Positions 1 through 6,253 of a stretch of DNA of 9,416 bases are shown in pieces (position 1 is the first letter of the stretch; each line of letters starts with the position of its first letter). Position numbers and translations under genes: made by a program. The stretch spans positions 1 to 9,416 of the forward strand of contig JAITFA010000186.1 in the NCBI GenBank assembly GCA_031281685.1, given 5' to 3'. Origin of the DNA: Treponema sp. (GTDB lineage Bacteria; Spirochaetota; Spirochaetia; Treponematales; Breznakiellaceae). The notes beneath the pieces are model-generated. The model did no database searches. It had not been told where the DNA came from and worked only from the letters and a program-made list of their open reading frames with translations.

Positions 1-161
1 GGCTAGACCCCAAACAGGGTGAAGCCTAGACCCCAAACAGGGTGAAGCCTAGACCCCAAACAGGGTGAAGCCTAGACCCCAAACAGGGTGAAGACTAGAC
101 CCCAAACAGGGTGAAGCCTAGACCCCAAACAGGGTGAAGCCTAGACCCCAAACAGGGTGAA
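1..161. repeat. 23-bp tandem repeat array, seven copies, open at left edge
   Basis: Seven contiguous 23-nt units start at 1, 24, 47, 70, 93, 116 and 139. The shared part is CCTAGACCCCAAACAGGGT followed by GAA and the first G of the next unit. Five units are identical; the first differs by one base (GGCTAG) and the fifth by one base (GACTAG). There are no spacers between units, so it is not a CRISPR. Each unit contains a short inverted repeat (ACCC/GGGT around CAAACA). A period of 23 is not a multiple of three and the units contain TAG and TGA, so it is not coding. The array begins at the window edge, so its true copy number is unknown. It lies immediately downstream of the transport operon on the minus strand. 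Confidence 0.95.
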
Positions 162-174
162 ATATGGAATTGAG

Positions 175-215
175 AGCGCCTCACGATCAGCGTTGCCGTG
201 AGGCGCTTGTTTTTT
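175..215 (+). terminator. Strong hairpin plus T-tract (intrinsic terminator, best fit on plus strand)
   Basis: Positions 175-185 pair with 197-207 as a perfect 11-bp GC-rich stem (AGCGCCTCACG with CGTGAGGCGCT) with an 11-nt loop. On the plus strand the stem is followed by TTGTTTTTT, a classic intrinsic terminator. The T-tract overlaps the stop codon of the minus-strand binding-protein gene (214-216). Read on the minus strand the hairpin is preceded by an A-tract and followed only by a weak T-rich stretch (CTCAATTCCATATTT). It may therefore also end the transport operon, less efficiently. It would block plus-strand transcripts coming from the repeat array from running antisense into the operon. 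Confidence 0.75.
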
Positions 216-1800
216 AGTTGGCCAAAAGGTAGGCGTCGTAGGCTTTTTGATACAGTCCGATATACCGGTCAACCCCCACAGCCCTGCATGAATTGAGGAA
301 GGTCTGCCAGTTTGCGTCAGTTACACCGCCCCGGATAAAGTTGGCGATAGACTCCTGCATCAGTTTGTCAATTTCAGTATACAAGCGCGAAATCTGGAGA
401 GCATCCTCGGAATTGGGCTTTACCAGATATTGCAGAATGGTAAACGATTTTGGCTCAAGCACGCCTGCGTCGGCATACTGCTTGCTGGATTCGGCGCGTT
501 CAACACGGTGCGTCGGCATTTCGTATATCTGGAAGTAGTAATCGCCCGGCGCAAAGAACCTCGCGTGATACACCGGCACATATTTGTACAAGGCGTTGTT
601 CTCAGGTACATAGACGATTTCGTACTTACCCTTCGCGTTCACCTTGATAGTCGGTTCTATAGGACCACCCGCTTTGACCGGGCCATTATATCCAACCATC
701 ATTGTTTCGGTCTCAAACTGCGCGTCAAGCCATCGCAAAGTTTCGGGAATATGCTTGTTGGCGGTTGTGATGACCGCGTTGACCGTGGGTACTTCGAGGA
801 GGCGCGGAACTGACACACCGTATTGGCTCGCGGGCGGCAAAATCGAAACATACTGCGAGGCGATTTCAGGAGTCAGCGCGGTGTTGATAAGGCGGAGGTA
901 GGTCGTATAACCCACAAGCCCCGCGTTCATCTTCGTTCCCCAAGCGTTGGAGTCCTGAGTGATCGCTTCCATATCGAGAAGCCCTTCCTTATAGCACATG
1001 CTAAGCCATTCAAGCGCGGGGCGGAATCCGTCCATATAACCGGGGAACACAACCTTGTCATTCTTGTCGATAGTTGCGTAGACATAGTACACCAGCGGCA
1101 CGCCGAAGTTTGCGAAGTGGGTATACAGACCCTGTGTCTGGTGTTTTAAGTCCCCGCCGGAAAAGGGAATCTCATCTTTGACGCCATTGCCATTGGGGTC
1201 ATTATCACGAAATGCCCGTAGCACGGCGTTAAGTTCGTCAATCGTTTTGGGAACCTGAAGTCCCAGCTTATCAAGCCATGCCTTGTTGATGTAGTGATTA
1301 CCGTCGTGGTTGACGTTCTGGGCAATCAGGCTGCCGATCCAGTAGATGTGTCCATCGGAGGCGTACATCGCCTTATCAGCATCGTTCATCTTCATGCGGC
1401 TGTAATAGTTCGGCATGTATTGGGGAATCAGGTCTTCAAGCGGAACCAAAAGTCCCTGACTTACACCGTATTCTTCGATGTCTACATTACCAGTGAGGAT
1501 CACATCGGGCAGGTCCATTGAAGCAAAAGTCAGGTTGACCCGCGTCTGCCAATCAGCGTCCTTCACCGGTTCCCAGTTGATGTGGATGCCGGTCTTTTTT
1601 TCCAGCTCCTGAAAGAACCACAGGTTGGGGAAATCCATTTGCTGATTCTCCAGTTCGTACTGAAGAGCGCGCAGGGTGATTGGCCCGCCTGAAGTCGCCG
1701 GAGCCGGCGCCCGCGAGCCTCCGGCAAACAGCTCAGTTGTTACGCAACACATACATACCACAAGCAATGCCACCACGGATGTTTTTTCACTTCTTCTCAT
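214..1800 (-). CDS. ABC transporter extracellular solute-binding protein (carbohydrate type, LipO/LplA-like)
   Basis: A 528-residue secreted substrate-binding component of a CUT1-type importer; it captures a carbohydrate or related oligomer outside the cytoplasmic membrane and passes it to the two permeases encoded just upstream. The N-terminus (RRSEK, then a hydrophobic stretch to about residue 26) is a signal peptide. Cleavage after LFA or lipidation at one of Cys16, 18 or 19 are both possible; none of the cysteines has a textbook lipobox. Residues 199-210 (DNDPNGNGVKDE) form an EF-hand-like calcium loop with acidic or Asn ligands and Glu at position 12, a common mark of this large binding-protein family. 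The length of about 530 is normal for the LipO/LplA group and longer than MalE. The ATG start is supported by AGGAG six bases upstream. It is the last gene of the operon, 36 nt after permease 2. The substrate cannot be read from sequence. Confidence 0.92.
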   Translation of the reverse strand: MRRSEKTSVVALLVVCMCCVTTELFAGGSRAPAPATSGGPITLRALQYELENQQMDFPNLWFFQELEKKTGIHINWEPVKDADWQTRVNLTFASMDLPDVILTGNVDIEEYGVSQGLLVPLEDLIPQYMPNYYSRMKMNDADKAMYASDGHIYWIGSLIAQNVNHDGNHYINKAWLDKLGLQVPKTIDELNAVLRAFRDNDPNGNGVKDEIPFSGGDLKHQTQGLYTHFANFGVPLVYYVYATIDKNDKVVFPGYMDGFRPALEWLSMCYKEGLLDMEAITQDSNAWGTKMNAGLVGYTTYLRLINTALTPEIASQYVSILPPASQYGVSVPRLLEVPTVNAVITTANKHIPETLRWLDAQFETETMMVGYNGPVKAGGPIEPTIKVNAKGKYEIVYVPENNALYKYVPVYHARFFAPGDYYFQIYEMPTHRVERAESSKQYADAGVLEPKSFTILQYLVKPNSEDALQISRLYTEIDKLMQESIANFIRGGVTDANWQTFLNSCRAVGVDRYIGLYQKAYDAYLLAN

Positions 1801-1836
1801 ATTATCTCCTTATGGAATCAAAATTATCCTAAACGG

Positions 1837-2748
1837 TTAGCCTTTCAGCGAACCGATTAAAACCCCTTTTACAAAGTATTTCTGCATAAGCATATAAAGA
1901 ATCACAGTAGGCACGGTGGATACCACGATACAGCAGTACTTTGCCACTTGAGCCTTGCGGATGGCCTCAGAGATAGCCTCGCTGTCATTAGCGTAGGCGG
2001 CGAAGAAGTCCGCGTCTGAGGTACTCGTGGTCAGCGTGGCGATCACTTCACGAAGCACGGTTTGTAGAGGCAGCTTAACCCGATCCCGTATGTAGACAAG
2101 GGCGGTGAAATAGTCGTTCCACCGCGCCACCGCGTAATAGACCGTCAGCACGGCGATAATCGTGCCTGAAAGTGGCAGCACGATGCGGAAAAAGTAGGTA
2201 AAATGACTGGCGCCATCAATGGCCGCAGCCTCGTACAGCTCATCCGGCACATTGGAGGCGATAAAAGTCCGGGCTACCATCAGATTCCAGACCGAAACGC
2301 AGTTGAGAATAATCATTATAAACACTGTGTTGTACAGTCCTAGCGAGCGGTTCATCAGGAACTGGGGGATGAGGCCGCCGGAAAAAAACATGGTGATAAT
2401 GATATACAGATTGACCGCCTTCTTCCCCCGGAATTTGCGGGTAAGCGCGTAAGCCGCCATCATGGTAACAGCGACGCTCAAAGCTGAACCGACTACGGTG
2501 TAGAACACCGAGTTGGCGTAGGAACTCAGCAGCTCCTTGTGCTGGAACACCGCCTCATAGCCTATCCATGAAAACCCCACGGGCCATAAAAAAGCCTTAC
2601 CCAACATGACCGCGTCAGGCTCGGACACACTGGCCACGAGGATGAGCCAGAGCGGATACAGGATCACGCCGAGCAGGAGTATCCAGAAGAGAAGATTGGC
2701 GACATCAAATACTTTGTCCGCCCCCGTACTTTTGATTTTTACACCCAT
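1837..2748 (-). CDS. Carbohydrate ABC transporter permease, LplC/MalG type
   Basis: Second inner-membrane permease of the importer (303 residues from the chosen start). About six hydrophobic segments are visible, the first near residues 17-42. The cytoplasmic EAA loop that docks the ATPase is clear: ELYEAAAIDGASHFTYFFRI followed by VLP, with Glu173 and Gly179. The C-terminus ends MQKYFVKGVLIGSLKG, a very typical ending for LplC-family permeases. A GTG at 2751 would add one residue, but the ATG at 2748 sits six bases after AGGAAG, whereas the GTG would have only three, so the ATG is preferred. The gene begins 14 nt after the permease 1 stop codon and is clearly in the same transcript. The pair of permeases most likely forms a heterodimer; the ATPase must come from elsewhere. 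Confidence 0.93.
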   Translation of the reverse strand: MGVKIKSTGADKVFDVANLLFWILLLGVILYPLWLILVASVSEPDAVMLGKAFLWPVGFSWIGYEAVFQHKELLSSYANSVFYTVVGSALSVAVTMMAAYALTRKFRGKKAVNLYIIITMFFSGGLIPQFLMNRSLGLYNTVFIMIILNCVSVWNLMVARTFIASNVPDELYEAAAIDGASHFTYFFRIVLPLSGTIIAVLTVYYAVARWNDYFTALVYIRDRVKLPLQTVLREVIATLTTSTSDADFFAAYANDSEAISEAIRKAQVAKYCCIVVSTVPTVILYMLMQKYFVKGVLIGSLKG

Positions 2749-2762
2749 CACTTTCTTCCTTA

Positions 2763-3698
2763 TTAAAACAGACTGGTCTCGCCGAGCTTCTTGGATATGA
2801 AATTGACCACCATGATCGTAATAAAGTTGATTACATTGGTGAACAGCCCGATAGCTGCGGTGTAGGAAAACTGCGCCCTACCCAAGCCCATTTCATAGAC
2901 ATACACCCCGATAATGTCCGACTTGGCGCTGTTGGCGGCGGTCTTCATGAGCAGAGCCTTGTCGGTGTTGGAAACCAGCAGGCTCCCGCAGCTTAGTATA
3001 AGCATCATCACCGCGATAGGGATGAGGTGGGGCAGATCGATGTGCCAGATCTTCTGCCGCTTGGTGGCGCCGTCCACGGTGGCCGCCTCGTAGAGTTCAG
3101 GGTCAATGCCGGTCAGGGTAGCGATGTACAGAATCGTACTCCAGCCGGCGTGTTGCCATATATCCGAGCCAATGAAAAGGGTACGGAACCAGGAAGGTTC
3201 GGCCATAAAGTAGATAGGCGCGCCTCCAAACATTTCAATAAATTTGTTAAAAATCCCATTGGTGGGGGACAAAAAGAGATAGAGCATTCCGGCCATGACC
3301 ACTGTGGAGATAAAATGAGGTATATAGATGGAAGTCTGCACAAGCTTCTTAAAACGGGGATATTCAAGCTGATTTAAGAGTATCGCTAGGATGATGGGTA
3401 TGGGAAAGCTCCACAGCAGACCGAAGATGTTGAGCAAAAACGTGTTGCTTAACAGACGGGTGAAGTAGTAAGCGCTGAAGAAATCGGTGAAGTTTTTAAG
3501 CCCTACCCATTTGCTCCCCGTAATGCCGAACACCGCCTTGTAATCACGGAACGCGATCTGTATGCCGTACATCGGCAGGTAACAGAACACAAGAAAGTAC
3601 ACAAGGGCTGGAAGAAGCAGCACCCAAAGCTGCCAATCGTTTCGCTGGACACGCTTTGAATTCAACACCCCTCTCAGATCCCGTTTTTTTGAAGCCAC
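2763..3698 (-). CDS. ABC transporter permease, LplB/YteP type
   Basis: First gene of the transport operon; inner-membrane permease of the LplB family. From the GTG start it has 311 residues. A basic N-terminal tail is followed by a first membrane segment at about 23-45 (WVLLLPALVYFLVFCYLPMY), whose LP..YF..F.YLPMYG pattern is diagnostic of the family. The EAA loop ELYEAATVDGATKRQKIWHI then DLP (Glu204, Gly210) contacts the ATPase. Start choice: the frame is open to a TTG at 3713 with no good ribosome site, while a GTG at 3696-3698 lies eight bases after a perfect GGAGG (3707-3711). The GTG start also leaves a leader of about 27 nt from the predicted promoter. Partners are the permease and binding protein downstream; no ATPase gene is in the window, as is usual for systems served by a shared MsmX/UgpC-type ATPase. 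Confidence 0.92.
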   Translation of the reverse strand: MASKKRDLRGVLNSKRVQRNDWQLWVLLLPALVYFLVFCYLPMYGIQIAFRDYKAVFGITGSKWVGLKNFTDFFSAYYFTRLLSNTFLLNIFGLLWSFPIPIILAILLNQLEYPRFKKLVQTSIYIPHFISTVVMAGMLYLFLSPTNGIFNKFIEMFGGAPIYFMAEPSWFRTLFIGSDIWQHAGWSTILYIATLTGIDPELYEAATVDGATKRQKIWHIDLPHLIPIAVMMLILSCGSLLVSNTDKALLMKTAANSAKSDIIGVYVYEMGLGRAQFSYTAAIGLFTNVINFITIMVVNFISKKLGETSLF

Positions 3699-3706
3699 CT
3701 CGCCTG

Positions 3707-3711
3707 CCTCC
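3707..3711 (-). promoter_or_regulatory. Ribosome binding site deciding the permease 1 start
   Basis: GGAGG read on the minus strand, eight bases before the GTG at 3698. It lies inside the longer reading frame that would start at TTG 3713, so it argues that the first five codons of that frame are leader and that translation starts at the GTG. Confidence 0.7.
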
Positions 3712-3731
3712 AATCTCTCAAACTATGTTTA

Positions 3732-3761
3732 ATTGTATGGTTCATATTCGATTGCTGTCAA
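3732..3761 (-). promoter_or_regulatory. Sigma-70 type promoter of the transport operon
   Basis: On the minus strand TTGACA (3756-3761) is separated by exactly 18 bases from TACAAT (3732-3737). This is a perfect -35 and a five-of-six -10 element. Transcription would start near 3725, about 27 nt before the preferred GTG start of permease 1. The 40-bp palindrome is centred about 100 bp upstream of this start, a position more typical of an activator or looping site than of a blocking repressor. Confidence 0.75.
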
Positions 3762-3807
3762 CGATTTTCTTGCAAAATTTTGTAAACTGAAAAGCGAGGT
3801 ATGCTGT

Positions 3808-3847
3808 GCTATAAGCATCGTCGAAATATTTCGATAATGTTTATAGC
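3808..3847. promoter_or_regulatory. 40-bp near-perfect palindrome, candidate operator between divergent units
   Basis: Centred between 3827 and 3828. The inner 14 bp, TCGAAATATTTCGA (3821-3834), are perfectly self-complementary. Outside them two mismatched pairs are followed by CAT/ATG, one mismatch, and GCTATAA/TTATAGC. In all 17 of 20 symmetric pairs match. The site lies in the 339-bp spacer between the minus-strand transport operon and the plus-strand receptor operon. There is no T-tract on either side and no loop beyond the AT-rich centre, so a dimeric DNA-binding protein site fits better than a terminator. No regulator gene is in the window. Confidence 0.6.
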
Positions 3848-4033
3848 TTGGAGGGTCTTCCAGAAAAAGTTAAAGAAATTTTGATAAAAGCATTTGACGC
3901 CGTTTCACAAGCCTAATAGACTGGTTTATGAACTACGGAGAACACCTGCTGGAAGCGCCGACAATAAACGTGTCCTTACTGGGAACAGGCGTGACGCATC
4001 GTGGCGCGACAGGCCTCTGTTTGTCGTAAGGGG

Positions 4034-4052
4034 AAAAAGGGGGGGGTAACCA
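4034..4052 (+). promoter_or_regulatory. Ribosome binding region with an eight-G tract before the chemoreceptor start
   Basis: The leader reads AAAAAGGGGGGGG, then TAACCA, then ATG at 4053. The G run (4039-4046) is the only purine-rich Shine-Dalgarno candidate at the right distance (six bases), with a second AAGGGG block at 4028-4033. A homopolymer here could slip during replication and change the strength or spacing of the ribosome site. Confidence 0.6.
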
Positions 4053-6251
4053 ATGAAGTTAAAATTTCGCTTAAGTATCATCATTGTAGTCTTATTGACC
4101 GTGGTAGTTGCAACCATATCGATTATTCTTATCGCGCAAGCAGCCAATATGCAGTTGGAGACGGTTAAAGCTAGCCAACAACGCCTTGCTGAGGGTATAG
4201 CTATGGATATTCAGCGGCGCTACGAGGTTTACTTACAAACCGCCCGTAACTTGGCTGCCATCATGGGGGATTATGAGTATTATGACCAGGAAAACCGGCG
4301 AACATACTTCCTCAAGAGCATGGAATCCCTGTTGAATGAGAACCCTCACTTTGTGGGTATTTACGCGGTATTGAAACCTAATGTGTTTGACGGACTGGAC
4401 GCTCAATACGCAGGCCGGTTGGGGAGCAGCGCAACAGGCCAGTTTATTCCTCAGTATACCCGTGAAACGGGAACCCTGGAACTGCGCTCTTATGCCAAGT
4501 ACCAAAGCGTAAACGTGAATATGACGACGGGCGAAGAGCTAGGAGAACCTGAGGAGCGGACTATCAACGGCGTGAACGGATACTCTTTCCATTTCAGGCT
4601 GCCTATTAGAAACACGCGGAATGAACAGGTCGGCACCGTGGGCATAACAGCCAACGTCATATACACGCAGGAGGTGGTTCAAGCTATCGTAAGTGATAAG
4701 ACAAAATATGCCGATATCGCGGCGGTAGCGGTTTATACCAATACTGGTTTTATTATAGGACACTTCGACGCAGCGCGGATAGGCAAAAATGTTACAGCGG
4801 CGGACGTGCAACTCTACGGTGACTTTACTTCTGAGGTGCTGTCGGTGATAAAAGCAGGTCAGGTACGAATCCTAACATCGTACTCCACCGCGTTAAAAAC
4901 AAATTTACAGATGGCTTTAGTTCCCCTCGTAGTAGGCGGGATTAGCAGCACTCCCTGGTCGGTCATGGTCGGCTGCGCCGAAGCCGTAATCCTCTCTGGG
5001 GTTCACCGTATGATCGCATTCGCCATTGCCATAGTGGTATGCTCCATCATTATTGCCGCCATACTCATTTTCATCATCGCCGGCCGTATCGCCACGCCCA
5101 TCGTTAATGTAGCGCTGAACCTGAAAGACATTTCTGAAGGCGAGGGCGATCTCACCCAGACCATCAAGATTAACTCTAAAGATGAAATTGGCGATCTGGC
5201 TTTGTACTTTAACCAGACCCTTGAAAAAATCAAAAACCTTATTATCACGATAAAAAATCAGGTGATTGCGCTTTCTGGTATAAGTAGCGAACTTGCCAGC
5301 AATATGACCGAAACCGCCGCAGCCGTGAATCAAATTACCACCAATATAGAAAGCATCAAGGAACGCATTAACCACCAGTCACGCAGCGTTGTTGAAGCAA
5401 ACTCGATGATGAGAAAAATCACGGTTAATATCAATAATCTCAACAAGTATACCGACGAACAGACATCCAGCGTTACCCAATCCTCCTCGTCCATTGAGGA
5501 AATGCTCGCCAACATTCAGTCGGTAACGCAAACGCTGGCCAAGAACGCCGGCCATGTGAAGGAACTTGCGGACGCATCCGAAATAGGCCGTACCGGCCTT
5601 CAGGATGTGGCTACTGACATTCATAACATCGCCGCAGAATCCGAGGGCCTCATGGAAATCAACGCGGTGATGCAGAACATCGCCAGCCAGACCAATCTGC
5701 TGTCCATGAACGCCGCTATTGAAGCCGCCCACGCAGGCGATGCGGGCAAGGGCTTTGCCGTGGTCGCGGATGAAATCCGCAAACTGGCGGAAAATTCAAG
5801 CGTCCAGTCTAAAACCATCAGCACGGTACTGAAAAAGATAAAAGATTCGATAGATAAAATCATCAAGTCCACCGACGAGGTACTCAACAAATTTGAAGCC
5901 ATAGACAGCAAGGTGAAAATTGTAGCGAATCAAGAGACAGAGATACGGAACGCAATGGAAGAACAGGGAGCTGGCAGCAAGCAGATTCTGGAATCCATCG
6001 GGAAACTGAACAACATTACCCGTCTGGTGAAGAGCAGTTCCCAGGAGATGCTTGAAGGCAGCAAGAACGTCATCAATGAGAGTCGTAACCTTGAGATGCT
6101 TACCCAGGAAATCAACAACGGAATGGCCGAAATGTCCTCCGGCGCGGGGCAAATTAACGTGTCAGTCAATCGCGTAAACACTATCAGCGGGGAGAACAAG
6201 GATAGCATTGATATTCTGGTTACAGAGATCGCAAAGTTCAAGGTGGAATAA
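4053..6251 (+). CDS. Methyl-accepting chemotaxis protein (dCache-HAMP-MA)
   Basis: Membrane chemoreceptor of 732 residues that would signal to CheA/CheW and the flagellar motor. Order: membrane segment 1 (about 7-29); periplasmic double-Cache ligand domain (about 30-318); membrane segment 2 (about 320-344); HAMP (about 342-398, [20 protein letters not shown]...GDL...DEIGDL); then a long signalling coiled coil. The hairpin tip is unmistakable at 543-578 ([20 protein letters not shown], then [17 protein letters not shown]), with Glu557 at the turn. Likely methylation glutamates are Glu482/Glu483 ([10 protein letters not shown]), with a further cluster in the EEQGAGSKQ helix near 640. The ~335-residue tail after HAMP indicates a long-class receptor. 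There is no C-terminal CheR-docking pentapeptide; the protein ends EIAKFKVE. The Cache domain lacks the usual R-x-W-[YF] ligand pattern, so its ligand is not predictable. It is followed two bases later by the sensor kinase. Confidence 0.95.
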   Translation: MKLKFRLSIIIVVLLTVVVATISIILIAQAANMQLETVKASQQRLAEGIAMDIQRRYEVYLQTARNLAAIMGDYEYYDQENRRTYFLKSMESLLNENPHFVGIYAVLKPNVFDGLDAQYAGRLGSSATGQFIPQYTRETGTLELRSYAKYQSVNVNMTTGEELGEPEERTINGVNGYSFHFRLPIRNTRNEQVGTVGITANVIYTQEVVQAIVSDKTKYADIAAVAVYTNTGFIIGHFDAARIGKNVTAADVQLYGDFTSEVLSVIKAGQVRILTSYSTALKTNLQMALVPLVVGGISSTPWSVMVGCAEAVILSGVHRMIAFAIAIVVCSIIIAAILIFIIAGRIATPIVNVALNLKDISEGEGDLTQTIKINSKDEIGDLALYFNQTLEKIKNLIITIKNQVIALSGISSELASNMTETAAAVNQITTNIESIKERINHQSRSVVEANSMMRKITVNINNLNKYTDEQTSSVTQSSSSIEEMLANIQSVTQTLAKNAGHVKELADASEIGRTGLQDVATDIHNIAAESEGLMEINAVMQNIASQTNLLSMNAAIEAAHAGDAGKGFAVVADEIRKLAENSSVQSKTISTVLKKIKDSIDKIIKSTDEVLNKFEAIDSKVKIVANQETEIRNAMEEQGAGSKQILESIGKLNNITRLVKSSSQEMLEGSKNVINESRNLEMLTQEINNGMAEMSSGAGQINVSVNRVNTISGENKDSIDILVTEIAKFKVE
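6241..6246 (+). promoter_or_regulatory. Ribosome binding site of the kinase inside the chemoreceptor gene end
   Basis: AGGTGG lies in the last codons of the chemoreceptor gene, seven bases before the kinase ATG at 6254. With a stop-to-start gap of only two bases this indicates translational coupling and a single transcript. Confidence 0.7.
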
Positions 6252-6253
6252 AT

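Larger units (their letters stand above)
3714..4052. other. Divergent intergenic region (339 bp)
   Basis: Holds the minus-strand promoter and the 40-bp palindrome listed separately. On the plus side I find no convincing sigma-70 promoter for the receptor operon: TTGACG at 3894-3899 is only 14 bases from TAATAG at 3914-3919. The stretch 3930-4030 can form several short stems (for example GCGCC near 3954 with GGCGC near 4012, and ACAG/CTGT near 4010-4020), but I do not recognise a known riboswitch. A 33-codon open frame (3928-4029) lacks a ribosome binding site. Confidence 0.6.

Noticed and set aside
1..161. CRISPR array
   Set aside because: Units are directly adjacent without unique spacers and there are no cas genes.
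3894..3919. Plus-strand promoter TTGACG...TAATAG for the receptor operon
   Set aside because: Spacer is only 14 bases, too short for sigma-70; no flagellar sigma-28 pattern (TAAA then GCCGATAA) was found either.
3928..4029. Plus-strand 33-codon frame in front of the chemoreceptor
   Set aside because: No Shine-Dalgarno sequence and no recognisable peptide; could be a leader peptide, but nothing supports it.
3930..4052. Possible c-di-GMP or other riboswitch in the chemoreceptor leader
   Set aside because: Several short stems can be drawn, but I could not match the conserved core of any riboswitch class I know.
4917..5375. Antisense open frame of 152 codons within the chemoreceptor gene
   Set aside because: Mirror of the strongly conserved HAMP and coiled-coil coding region; composition effect, no ribosome site or domain.
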